Shown in pieces: positions 35,533-43,800 of a DNA stretch of 64,000 bases. Source of the stretch: Asaia sp. W19. GTDB taxonomy: Bacteria; Pseudomonadota; Alphaproteobacteria; Acetobacterales; Acetobacteraceae. A program made the translations under genes and the position numbers. The notes beneath the pieces were generated by a model that ran no database searches, was not told the DNA's origin, and saw only the letters and a program-made list of their open reading frames with translations. How positions within the stretch are numbered: position 1 is the stretch's first letter; each line of letters starts with the position of its first letter. The DNA lies in contig NZ_PNQZ01000066.1 in the NCBI RefSeq assembly GCF_003994335.1, forward strand, positions 62,001-126,000. Direction: 5' to 3'.

Positions 35533-36279
35533 ATGTCAGCCAATTCCTCACTGAAGCGCATTTTCTACGCAGGGCTCATGGTGGGTGGTTATTTCCTTCT
35601 CCAGGCTGTCATGATCCTCCTGCATGAGTTCACCCATAGTACGATGGGCTGGGCGCTCGGCTATTCCGGCACCCCCATGACCGTGGTCTGGGGAAATCTG
35701 ATCACCATGCAGGGCTGGGATGAAGGTGTTCCCTATGACGCCTTGTTTCATGGGCGCGGACATAACGCCGAAGCCGCCATAGGCGGTGCGCCACTGGCGA
35801 TGCACGGTATCTTGGTTGTCATCCTGATTTCGTGCCTGCTCCATGTGAGAGCATGCATCCGGCCCATTGTATTTTTCGCCCTTTACTGGTTTCTGATCCT
35901 CAACCTTGCTGAGCTCATTGCTTATCTCTGGATGCGTCCGTTCCTGGCGACAGGAGATACCGGTCGTTTCAACCAGGGGATGGATCTCTCGCCTTGGGGG
36001 CTTTTCGCCTGCGGTTCGCTTTTTCTTGCGGGGGCGCTTTGGGTCTTGCACAGCCGGATCTTGCCTGAAGTCGCCTCCGGACTGGGGAGACAGCGCTGGG
36101 CGCAGATACTCGTCATAGCGGCCACCGGTTTTGTCTTGTTTCTGTGGGCGAGCGGACTGCGCTTCCTCGTTCTCTACCCCGATCCGCTATGGCGTGTCGG
36201 ATTGATCGGTCTGGCCTTGTTCATCGCGTGGCTGTTACTCGAACTGCCCAGGGTGAACGGGAAGCGCGTATCTGAATGA
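35533..36279 (+). CDS. Integral membrane protein with HEFTH motif, putative M50-like metalloprotease
   Basis: 248 residues with about six membrane helices. The first helix ends in LLHEFTHSTMGWALG, a zinc-metalloprotease HExxH motif placed in a membrane segment as in site-2-type proteases. A second conserved-looking block is NLAELIAYLWMRPFLATGDTGRFNQG, which could supply the third ligand (N or D). AAGGA sits 10 bp before the ATG. The usual S2P PDZ domain is absent and I do not recognise a named family. The gene is monocistronic. Proteolytic activity is an inference from the motif. Confidence 0.65.
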   Translation: MSANSSLKRIFYAGLMVGGYFLLQAVMILLHEFTHSTMGWALGYSGTPMTVVWGNLITMQGWDEGVPYDALFHGRGHNAEAAIGGAPLAMHGILVVILISCLLHVRACIRPIVFFALYWFLILNLAELIAYLWMRPFLATGDTGRFNQGMDLSPWGLFACGSLFLAGALWVLHSRILPEVASGLGRQRWAQILVIAATGFVLFLWASGLRFLVLYPDPLWRVGLIGLALFIAWLLLELPRVNGKRVSE

Positions 36280-36344
36280 CCCCCGCGCATTGCGGATCTT
36301 CCAGACCGGATCGATCTGTATCGTGATCCCTTTTGTGGGAGAGA

Positions 36345-37688
36345 TCACTTGCGCTGAGGAGCTTGCCCATCCGTCAGGGTTCCAAGGAAGACAATGATTT
36401 TCTCGCGCTCTTCCGGCGTCAGGCTGGGCGATTTGCGCGGGCCGAAAGGCGTGTCGGTCTTGTCGATATTGCCCCAATAGCGCCTTGGCAGATCGTCATT
36501 GAGCAGAAGAGTCCCATCCGCCTGTCGCGGATAGAATTGAGACGGTTCAATGTCCCTTAGTTCATAGAAATCCATCACCTGACGCAGCGAGGTAAAGGTG
36601 CCGTTATGGAAAAACACCTTACGCGTAGCGCTGTTGCGCAGCGATGGGGTGCGGAAGAAGCCGCAATAGGCTTCGGTATGGCCGATATCCGCGCGGCCTG
36701 CCGCGCAGAGACCGAGATCGTAGCTGCCTTTCGGGGCGAGGGGGTTACGCGGGGCGGCGAGGGCTTCGTATTGATGGTCGGTAAAGAGCGGCGGTCTGCC
36801 TTCCTCATCGACCATGCTCAGATGGCAGGCGGCACAATTGCCTTTCGACGGGTCATTGAAAAGCCGCAGCCCTTCGGCTTCGTCTCTTGTCAGGCGGATT
36901 TGTCCCTCAAGCCAGGCATCATAGCGGCTCGAGTAAGGGTGAAAAACTGGTGCTTCAATCTGATAGCGGGCCAGCGCGAAAAGCGCTTCAGCAATCAGCA
37001 TGTCGTCCGAAGCATGAGCACCCATCAGGCGAAACAGATCGGCACTATAGGGCGCATGGCGCAGGCGAGCGGCGATACCAGTGCGTGTCGCCGCCATTTC
37101 GCGAGGGTCGAAGAGCGGCCCGGCGGCCTGGCTTTGCAGCGTGTCGGCCCTGCCGTCCCAGAACAAACCGCCCTGCGGCACCATGGCCTGAGCCGAGACG
37201 CCGGTATTACTGGCCGATTTGACGCCTTTAGCGCTGGGCGGCGATGGGGGAGGCGGCGCCGTTTCGCTGGTGGCATTATCGGGGCCGACGCTGAAAGGCG
37301 GCTGGCGCTCGCGATAGGTGAGCGAAGGCACGGCGCGGACGCCGAATTTGTCCATCGCCACACCGCCCCTGGCGAAAGCCAGCGCGTTGTCCGGCGCGTA
37401 ATGCGCACTCGGTACATGGCACGAGGCGCAGGAAAGCTGTCCAGATCCGGAGAGCGCCTTGTCGAAAAACAGCGCCTTGCCGAGTTTCGCCATGGCGGAG
37501 AGTGGGACCACTGGAGGGCGGATCAGCGTGACAGGGCAGGGGTTGCCGCCGTCAGGCGCAGGCGCGCAGTCGCGCGCGAAAGCCTGGGGGATGGTCGCGG
37601 CGAGAGACCCGATCAACAGCGCCACCGTGATTAGGCGAGACCACGTGTGCGTGGCCTGCGCCTCGCCCTCATCCGTGCGCGCTGTCAT
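36345..37688 (-). CDS. Di-haem cytochrome c peroxidase family protein
   Basis: 447 residues with a signal peptide (VALLIGSLAATIPQAFA). Two haem c attachment motifs are present, CASCH and CAACH, spaced as in the CCP/MauG family, and the segments SLRNSATRKVFFHNG and LSPEE (here LTPEE) support it. It is exported and would act on peroxide or a protein substrate in the periplasm. I use the start at 37688, just inside the 3' end of the phosphoesterase gene, because the signal peptide follows directly. Longer frames begin within that gene. The pairing with a phosphoesterase is recurrent in acetic acid bacteria and Burkholderia as far as I recall. Confidence 0.85.
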   Translation of the reverse strand: MTARTDEGEAQATHTWSRLITVALLIGSLAATIPQAFARDCAPAPDGGNPCPVTLIRPPVVPLSAMAKLGKALFFDKALSGSGQLSCASCHVPSAHYAPDNALAFARGGVAMDKFGVRAVPSLTYRERQPPFSVGPDNATSETAPPPPSPPSAKGVKSASNTGVSAQAMVPQGGLFWDGRADTLQSQAAGPLFDPREMAATRTGIAARLRHAPYSADLFRLMGAHASDDMLIAEALFALARYQIEAPVFHPYSSRYDAWLEGQIRLTRDEAEGLRLFNDPSKGNCAACHLSMVDEEGRPPLFTDHQYEALAAPRNPLAPKGSYDLGLCAAGRADIGHTEAYCGFFRTPSLRNSATRKVFFHNGTFTSLRQVMDFYELRDIEPSQFYPRQADGTLLLNDDLPRRYWGNIDKTDTPFGPRKSPSLTPEEREKIIVFLGTLTDGQAPQRK

Positions 37689-37698
37689 CCACGAAAAA

Positions 37699-39381
37699 TC
37701 AGAAAGCCTTGGGCGCTTCATGCAGGACTGACCCATCCCTCGGCGCAAGATAGAGCGGCGTGGCGTCCGGCTTGCTCTGAAAGTTGAACATCCCGTCCAT
37801 ATCCTGTGCGTCCTGATCGAAGGACCCTCCGCCGAGACGCGAGCCATCGAGCCAGTTATTCTCGATGAAGCGCAGTACGGAGCTCTGTGTCAGAAGTGTA
37901 TGGTCAATGGCATTGCGCCTTGCCCAGGGCGACAGCACCAGAAGCGGGGTTCTTGTGCCGGGGCCGCAGCGGCCATTTGCCGGCTTGCCCTTCAGGCCGT
38001 TGGGGGCAGATCCCTTGCCGCACTGACCCGGTCCGTCGAGCTGGTCTGCGGATGCGTCATGCGAGTTGTGCTGCACGGGAGTAAAGGCGTGGTCATACCA
38101 ACCATCGGAATCGTCATAGGCGATGATGATGGCGGTGTCCTTCCATTCCGGGCGTGACTGGATGAAATTGACCAGACGGACTACGCCCTCCTGCTCGTCG
38201 AGCGGGTCGGAATAGCCCGCATGGGCGTCCTGGAACGCCGGGAGTTTCAGGAAAGACACGGCAGGCATATGGCCAGCGCGCGTGGCGGCGATGAAATCCT
38301 CTAGATCGTACTGATGATTGGCAGGGTCTTTTGTCTTGCCGTCGGCGGCCATCGTCTGGCCGATGGCCTCGACGCCCGATGGTCGCAAGTGCTTCGGGTT
38401 GGATGTGCTCGGATAATACTGGAACCAGTTATGATGGGGAATGTAGTCGACAACCGTCTGAGCCACGACGGTGGAATAGGTGGCGCGCTGGCACCCCGTC
38501 GTGCCATTGCGGTTATGTGTCGAGAGGTCGAACCCGGCCATGAAGCCGCCCCAGCTGATACCTCTGGCATTCAGCAGGTCGCCTATATTACGCCCCTCCA
38601 TCCAGACCTGCTCCCCGGGGAGCGAACAGACATCGCCAGTCGGATCGATATCGTTGATCATGGTCATGCTGCCCTGCCCATCCTTGATGAACGGTGAAGG
38701 CAGGGCCCGGGTCGAGGGCTTCTGGGCGGAGGCGGTGATATGCAACCCGTTGGTCTGTCCCGAGACGATCTCGAGTGCACCGGGCGTTGAGGGACCGTAA
38801 GTATCTGTGTAGGCGTTGTCGCTCATGGCGAAGCGTTGGGCGTACCGCCAGAGCGCTGTGACGGTATTGCCGTCAAAATATCCCATGACCTGACCGCGCG
38901 TGGCAAATGCCCCGACGCCGCCCGGTGAGCCTTTGCCTGTATGCAGCGGAAAGAGATCGGCCTTGCCGCCATTATAGGCCATCTGCTCGGCGGTATAGCC
39001 GTGGTTCTGGTCTGCCGTACTGGCCTGGCTGCGATCGAGCCGGAACGGCACGGAGGCGTCGGGCCCATTCGCCGGGTTCGTGTTGGGATTGGTGACCAGC
39101 AGATTGGACCGCAACAGCGTGTTGGCGGGTGGCGTTCCGAGCTTCGGCATGAATACCGGCTCGCCCTCCGGGTTTGATGCCTGGGGATAGGTCGCGAAAT
39201 AATGGTCGAACGAGACGTTCTCATCGAAGATCACGATCACATGCTTGATTGGTGTTTTCGTCCGCAGGTCTGATGCGGATAGTGTTTTCACCGGTTCAGG
39301 CGCTGCGCGCGTCACGGTAGCCGGGCTGAGGCAGGTCAGAGTGAGAAGGGCAGCAGCAAGAGAGCGTATCGGACGAATCAT
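37699..39381 (-). CDS. Secreted phosphoesterase (acid phosphatase/phospholipase C family)
   Basis: 560 residues from the ATG at 39381, with a signal peptide (LAAALLTLTCLSPATVTRAA). The family (PF04185) signature IKHVIVIFDENVSFDHYF contains the conserved Asp/Glu-Asn metal site, and YDDSDGWYDH and GPGTRTPLLVLSPWA are the C-terminal conserved blocks. Members hydrolyse phosphate esters or phospholipids outside the cytoplasm. Which of these applies is not readable from sequence. It is upstream of, and close to overlapping, the di-haem peroxidase gene on the same strand. A frame extension to 39441 would add 20 polar residues and hide the signal peptide. Confidence 0.88.
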   Translation of the reverse strand: MIRPIRSLAAALLTLTCLSPATVTRAAPEPVKTLSASDLRTKTPIKHVIVIFDENVSFDHYFATYPQASNPEGEPVFMPKLGTPPANTLLRSNLLVTNPNTNPANGPDASVPFRLDRSQASTADQNHGYTAEQMAYNGGKADLFPLHTGKGSPGGVGAFATRGQVMGYFDGNTVTALWRYAQRFAMSDNAYTDTYGPSTPGALEIVSGQTNGLHITASAQKPSTRALPSPFIKDGQGSMTMINDIDPTGDVCSLPGEQVWMEGRNIGDLLNARGISWGGFMAGFDLSTHNRNGTTGCQRATYSTVVAQTVVDYIPHHNWFQYYPSTSNPKHLRPSGVEAIGQTMAADGKTKDPANHQYDLEDFIAATRAGHMPAVSFLKLPAFQDAHAGYSDPLDEQEGVVRLVNFIQSRPEWKDTAIIIAYDDSDGWYDHAFTPVQHNSHDASADQLDGPGQCGKGSAPNGLKGKPANGRCGPGTRTPLLVLSPWARRNAIDHTLLTQSSVLRFIENNWLDGSRLGGGSFDQDAQDMDGMFNFQSKPDATPLYLAPRDGSVLHEAPKAF

Positions 39382-39471
39382 GGTGTGGGGCGACAATACC
39401 TGTTCTGGATGGGGAGCCGCAGCCCCTCTCGCCTGCGCCACATGGCCGCAGGCGGAGGGGCCGCGCAGGGC

Positions 39472-39642
39472 TCAGGTCTGATCATCGTCGCGCAGCGTCT
39501 CTTCGTCCAGAGACATCAATGCGCCGCGACGCGACTGGAAGGAAATCGTGGCCAGTCGATGCTCCCGCCATGCGGCAACAAGCGTCTGACGCCAGCGATC
39601 CGAAGGGGCGTTGGGCGTGTCATGCTGAAGCTGAAGTTCCAT
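39472..39642 (-). CDS. 56-residue hypothetical protein with a strong ribosome site
   Basis: The ATG at 39642 is preceded by AAAAAGGAG with 7 bp spacing, the best Shine-Dalgarno in this part of the window. The predicted 56-residue protein (MELQLQHDTPNAPSDRWRQ...) is soluble, with a basic middle and an acidic end (EETLRDDDQT), and has no signal peptide. I do not recognise it. It lies 91 bp upstream of the phosphoesterase gene on the same strand and may share its transcript. An inverted repeat (CGCCTGCG/CGCAGGCG, 39430-39454) lies between the two genes. Confidence 0.6.
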   Translation of the reverse strand: MELQLQHDTPNAPSDRWRQTLVAAWREHRLATISFQSRRGALMSLDEETLRDDDQT

Positions 39643-39779
39643 TGACCTGCTCCTTTTTCCAGAAGAGTGCCGGGGTACGGCGCCTCGATAAAGGATTCAT
39701 GCAAGGTGGTGTGTGACCGTTCCATGAATTCGCCCGGCCAGAGCGTCTGATCGCGAAAAATGTTCCAGAAAGAAAGGTC

Positions 39780-39805
39780 AAAACAGGGGCTTGGCTCTGT
39801 TTTTT
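39780..39805 (+). terminator. Rho-independent terminator-like hairpin between divergent genes
   Basis: AAAACAG (39780-39786) pairs with CTGTTTT (39797-39803), extended by one wobble and one GC pair with a 6-base loop, and is followed by TTTTTT. It is the most canonical terminator in the window, yet no annotated plus-strand gene ends before it. It might end a small RNA or antisense transcript. Confidence 0.55.
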
Positions 39806-39841
39806 GATGTCCGACCTGCTCGGACTGGTCCTCTGTCGGAG

Positions 39842-39877
39842 AACGGGATTATGGGGGCGGAATGCCACAATCCCGTT
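39842..39877 (+). promoter_or_regulatory. Long inverted repeat before a DUF1963-like gene
   Basis: AACGGGATT (39842-39850) and AATCCCGTT (39869-39877) form a perfect 9-bp stem with an 18-base loop. It lies about 90 bp before the start at 39967 and could be an operator or a structured leader. No riboswitch class is recognised. Confidence 0.35.
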
Positions 39878-39966
39878 ACAGGGTCTCCACGCCCCTTGCC
39901 TGTCCACACGGGCCGATGAAATGCTGGCGTGAAACAAGGTGCGAGCAAGCACCGGGAGATGAACCT

Positions 39967-41286
39967 ATGCCGTTGCCCTGTCATGTTCGTCAGGTCCCCT
40001 TGAATGCATCAGCGTCGGAGGATGATTGCTTTTCCTGGGGGCTGCCAGACGGGCTTGTCGGACTGATCAGAGGGCCCAAGGCGCAGGCTTATGCGACGGA
40101 AAAAGGGCTGAAGGGTGATCTCTCACTCCCATCATCCCTTGAGAAAATCCAGTCCCGAACCCCTATCTCTGTATGTCATGGTGATCTGGATTTGCCCGGA
40201 AAGCTGTGCAGCGTCGAGGAAGTCTTGCCGCCATGTCCCTATCCAAAGCTTGGAGCGTCCGACAAAGAACGTGACGCCTTTCGCAAGGCGCAGCGTTTCA
40301 GCATTGCCGCCCTGGCTGTGGAAAATGAAACTGACAGGCTTCTGGCTCAGGCCTATCTTGACCTCACAGGCAAGAGCATCCCGATCATCGATCTGCGTGG
40401 GATCGATTTCACAGAGAAACTCGCCCAGGCTCGTCGGGCTTTGTGCGGCTTCATGGCACAGCGCCTGACCAAGGATGCCTATATTCCCCGCTTCCAGCCA
40501 CAGAGGCTCGGGGAAAGTGAGGCGGTTGGGCCGGAAGCGTCCCGATATTACGGCGCACCCTTCATGCCGGTCTCGATGGACTGGCCGCACTGGTGTTACG
40601 ACGGGAAGATCGGCCCCTGTCTTTTTCACAGTCAGTATCGGTGGGCCGACCTTCCTGAGCCCATCAGGGCATGCTTGCCAGCGGGGATCGAGGCCTTTCT
40701 GGTTTTTGTGAATCCGATTATCGAGGACTGGCCCCGGCTCCCTGACAACCCACCATTCACCATTCGTTTCGTCCGCAAGGGCGAGCCGAGGGTATTGCGC
40801 CCCATGCCTGTCAGCGGGGATCTCGAACCGCCTTGTGGGAGGAAAATCACGGCGTTCTGCAAGACACGCGATACGGGGATTCTCATGGAATACGAGTCCC
40901 GGCCCGATGCGAGGGCAGAGGACAGCGATCTCGTGACGGCGCTTCGATGGTTGGGTTCGGACGCTTTGATGGAGGCAGACGCAGCGCATAGTTTCCTCCT
41001 GAGAGGAGAGGAAAGCGCGGTTCCACCCGCCTCGCCCTTGCTGAACTGGGAAGGAGACAAGTTTTTGGGAGAGCCGAACTGGGTTCAGGGCGCCGACTAT
41101 CAGACCACACCGGATGGCGCTCCAATGATCGCTTTCCTGCACATCGCGAATGATGGAGTGCCGAATCTCAAGGCGCCGCCCGAGGCTCTCTCTCGCTATG
41201 GAGCAGGGATCGTGTGGCTGCCCGAGCAGTGGAGACAAGACCAGTCCTATGAGTCCCAGATCAGGATGACCTGGGAACTGGGTTGA
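39967..41286 (+). CDS. DUF1963-like protein of unknown function
   Basis: With the start at 39967 (GGGAGA 8 bp upstream) the protein has 439 residues; an earlier in-frame ATG at 39862 falls in the inverted repeat and is less likely. The C-terminal part (KFLGEPNWVQG... and IAFLHIANDG...YGAGIVWL) resembles DUF1963/YwqG proteins, which have a cold-shock-like and lipid-free globular fold but no assigned activity. The N-terminal 200 residues are Cys-containing and unrecognised. No signal peptide. Neighbours give no functional clue. Assignment by memory of the motif only. Confidence 0.6.
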   Translation: MPLPCHVRQVPLNASASEDDCFSWGLPDGLVGLIRGPKAQAYATEKGLKGDLSLPSSLEKIQSRTPISVCHGDLDLPGKLCSVEEVLPPCPYPKLGASDKERDAFRKAQRFSIAALAVENETDRLLAQAYLDLTGKSIPIIDLRGIDFTEKLAQARRALCGFMAQRLTKDAYIPRFQPQRLGESEAVGPEASRYYGAPFMPVSMDWPHWCYDGKIGPCLFHSQYRWADLPEPIRACLPAGIEAFLVFVNPIIEDWPRLPDNPPFTIRFVRKGEPRVLRPMPVSGDLEPPCGRKITAFCKTRDTGILMEYESRPDARAEDSDLVTALRWLGSDALMEADAAHSFLLRGEESAVPPASPLLNWEGDKFLGEPNWVQGADYQTTPDGAPMIAFLHIANDGVPNLKAPPEALSRYGAGIVWLPEQWRQDQSYESQIRMTWELG

Positions 41287-41317
41287 ATCGCCTTCGATCC
41301 TGTCTCACAGGCGGGTT

Positions 41318-43582
41318 TCAATTGAAGCCCGCCGAGACACCGGCGAAGACGCCAAAACCGTCACCCGGCTGAAACACCGAGAGTTGCTTGCCTGCGGCGA
41401 TATAGCCCGGCACGACGATCGAGGCGTAATGGGTGTTGGCGAGATTGTTGAAGGATAGGAAGACCTGACGATGTTTGTGCGGCCATTCATATCCGATGGT
41501 CGTGTTAAAGATATGGTAGGAGGGCGCGTAATAGGTGTCGTCATAGGAGCCGGAGACCTTGGACGAGACCTGTGTATTGAAATTGGCATAGAGCCCGTTC
41601 TTCAGGTCGAGGCGTATTTCCCCCTGATAGAAATGGGCCGGGATGCCGGGCAGGGCATTATGGCCGAACACCGCGTCATGCTTGAAGTGAAAATCCTGCC
41701 AGGTATAGGACTGGCGCAGGCCGAGCTTGCCACCTGACCATTTGACGAGATCGGTTTCCAGCGAGGCCTCGACACCCTGATGCGTCGTCGGGCTGGCGTT
41801 GGAATAGGTGGCCGCACCGTAAAGCTGGGAGAGGGGCGTCATGACCGAAAGCAGCTCGTTGCGTACGTCCGAATAGTAATAGGAGACGCTCCAGCGATTG
41901 TTTTTCCACTCTCCCCGTGTGCCGGCTTCATAGGTCGTGGCGGTCTGGTTATCGAGCTTTACCCCCGAGGCATTGAGTCCTTGTGCCGGACCGGAGGTGT
42001 AGAGCGCGCCTGACAGAAGCTGCCAGTCATTGGGCGGCTGAAAGCTGCGGCTGACATTGCCGTAAATCGAAACATGGGGCGAAATCACGTAGCGAAAGCC
42101 GCCACGTGGCGTAAAGCCAAGTCCGGAGGTGCCGACAGAGCTCTGAGTGGGATAGGTGACCTCGGTCGAACGCTGCACGAAATCGAGCGCACCGGCCGCC
42201 GTCAGCCAGAAATTATGGAAGAGCTCAAAATTGTTCCGGATATGAAAGTAATTATCGGTGCCGCCGTAATTCGAATGGCGCAGCACGGTGCCGAAGGGGA
42301 TTTTGGCATAAATGCCGGTATTGGTGCGTGAACGATTGGTCTGCCAGGCTTCCAGATCGGTATAGGTATCGATCCCAAAAAGCGTCTCGCTCTTATGGCC
42401 CCACATCCTGTCATCGCGACTATAACGCAGCACGCCCGCGACCGTTTTGTAGCCCCAGCGCTGGGCCGTGGCCGTATTTTGGATATCGATCGGCGCATCC
42501 TGATAATCGAAACCGAGTTCGAGTTTGGAGCGGTCATCGATCCGGATCGTGGTCATGTCGCCATAGAATTTGCTGCCGGGCTGGATGCGATGACCATGCA
42601 GCGTGGCATAAAGCGCCTGAGCCTGTTTCGGGTTGGTCTCGATCTGGTCGCGGGTCAGATAGCCCGGATAGCCGTTCTGCGTCTGGCGATAGCGGAAGAA
42701 AAGGCGTGTCGAGACGTTGTCGCTGAAGCGGTAGCCGTAATTCGCGTTAACGCCGAAGCTGCTTGCGGCTGTCTGGGCCTGATAGCCGCCGCGATAGGAT
42801 TTGGTGATGCTGATATAATAATCGGACTTGCCGATGACGGCGCCGGAGCTGATCTGCTGCTTGTTGTAATTGAAGCTGCCCGCCTCGACACGCGCCTGGA
42901 AATGATCTGCCGTATAGCCCGTCGGGGCCACGTAATTGATTGCGCCGCCAAGCTGCAATCCACCGTAATCGAAGGCATTCGCTCCGCGCAGAACCTCCGT
43001 GTACTGAATGCCCAGAGTTTCGAAAAGCTCATAAGGCGTGCCTGCCGGGGTGGTGACCGGCAGACCGTCAAACATCAGCAGAATACCGGAGCGGAAATAA
43101 TTCGTGCCTGTCTGGATGCCCGAGCCACGGATGGACAGACGCAACCCGTCGCCGCCGCCGGAGCTTTGGGCAAACACGCCAGGCTGAAAAGCCAGCAGAT
43201 CGGCGTTGGTCAGATTGCGGCTGCGCAAAACCTCCTTGGAATTGATGACCGAGACCCCACCCGGCACCGTATCAAGCTGACGTGCCGCGGCAGCAACGGG
43301 GGAGAGGCGACGTTGCGAGACTGTGATGGATTCCGCCTTGCCTGCCAGATGCGAGGAGCGTTTGGGATGCGCGACACCGGTACGGGGGGCTCCGGCTTGG
43401 GCGCGTGCCGTGTCGTTCACAGGCTTGGTGGCGGCATAGGCCGGGGCGACAGACCCAAGGCCGCCCCCAGCCAGAAGGGCAAGAATGGAGGCGCTGGAAA
43501 GATGGCGTCGCGCGGAGACGAGGCCCGGCACAGGGCGAGACAGGGGGCGCAGGGCGAAGTCAGATCGGTGGCGATGTTTCAT
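41318..43582 (-). CDS. TonB-dependent outer membrane receptor of the organosulfur-type island
   Basis: 754 residues with a signal peptide (LSSASILALLAGGGLGSVAPAYA) and a TonB box-like ESITVSQ. Plug motifs: LDTVPGGVSVINSKEVL, ADLLAFQPGVFAQSSGGG, LSIRGSGIQTGTNYFRSGILLMFDGLPV, and VLRGANAFDYGGLQLGGAINYV. The barrel ends in GVSAGFN. It lies 218 bp downstream of the MFS gene on the same strand, after a hairpin, so it may have its own promoter. Context suggests uptake of an organosulfur compound or a related chelate. This is inference, since the receptor class alone does not define the ligand. Confidence 0.88.
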   Translation of the reverse strand: MKHRHRSDFALRPLSRPVPGLVSARRHLSSASILALLAGGGLGSVAPAYAATKPVNDTARAQAGAPRTGVAHPKRSSHLAGKAESITVSQRRLSPVAAAARQLDTVPGGVSVINSKEVLRSRNLTNADLLAFQPGVFAQSSGGGDGLRLSIRGSGIQTGTNYFRSGILLMFDGLPVTTPAGTPYELFETLGIQYTEVLRGANAFDYGGLQLGGAINYVAPTGYTADHFQARVEAGSFNYNKQQISSGAVIGKSDYYISITKSYRGGYQAQTAASSFGVNANYGYRFSDNVSTRLFFRYRQTQNGYPGYLTRDQIETNPKQAQALYATLHGHRIQPGSKFYGDMTTIRIDDRSKLELGFDYQDAPIDIQNTATAQRWGYKTVAGVLRYSRDDRMWGHKSETLFGIDTYTDLEAWQTNRSRTNTGIYAKIPFGTVLRHSNYGGTDNYFHIRNNFELFHNFWLTAAGALDFVQRSTEVTYPTQSSVGTSGLGFTPRGGFRYVISPHVSIYGNVSRSFQPPNDWQLLSGALYTSGPAQGLNASGVKLDNQTATTYEAGTRGEWKNNRWSVSYYYSDVRNELLSVMTPLSQLYGAATYSNASPTTHQGVEASLETDLVKWSGGKLGLRQSYTWQDFHFKHDAVFGHNALPGIPAHFYQGEIRLDLKNGLYANFNTQVSSKVSGSYDDTYYAPSYHIFNTTIGYEWPHKHRQVFLSFNNLANTHYASIVVPGYIAAGKQLSVFQPGDGFGVFAGVSAGFN

Positions 43583-43766
43583 GGGGTCGATATCCGGAGA
43601 ATGGGGTCGTGAGCGCGTGAAAAGGTGCGGAGAAGCCTGGTCGGTGAGTCGGTTCAGGATGCTTGGGTGGGGATGGACATCGCATGGACGGGTGTAATGA
43701 CTGCATGGGATCGTTCTTCATGAATTTACTCATTTCTGGTCGTTTAATACGGGCGGAGATCGGCCG

Positions 43767-43797
43767 TCCCCGGTCAGGGCGAGCCCTTTTCCCGGGA
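43767..43797 (-). terminator. Compound hairpin after the island MFS gene
   Basis: Read on the minus strand, TCCCGG...CCGGGGA encloses AGGG-CTCG-CCCT. It begins 4 bp after the MFS stop. No T-run follows, so termination may be partial and the TonB receptor gene could still be co-transcribed. Confidence 0.4.
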
Positions 43798-43800
43798 AGT

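Noticed and set aside
35247..35627. 127-codon plus-strand frame
   Set aside because: Overlaps the HEFTH gene in another frame; Arg-rich, with no ribosome site.
43560..43740. Leader peptide (MSKFMKNDPMQS...) before the island TonB receptor
   Set aside because: It overlaps the receptor start and lacks a ribosome site or the Cys/Met run expected of a sulfur-sensing leader.
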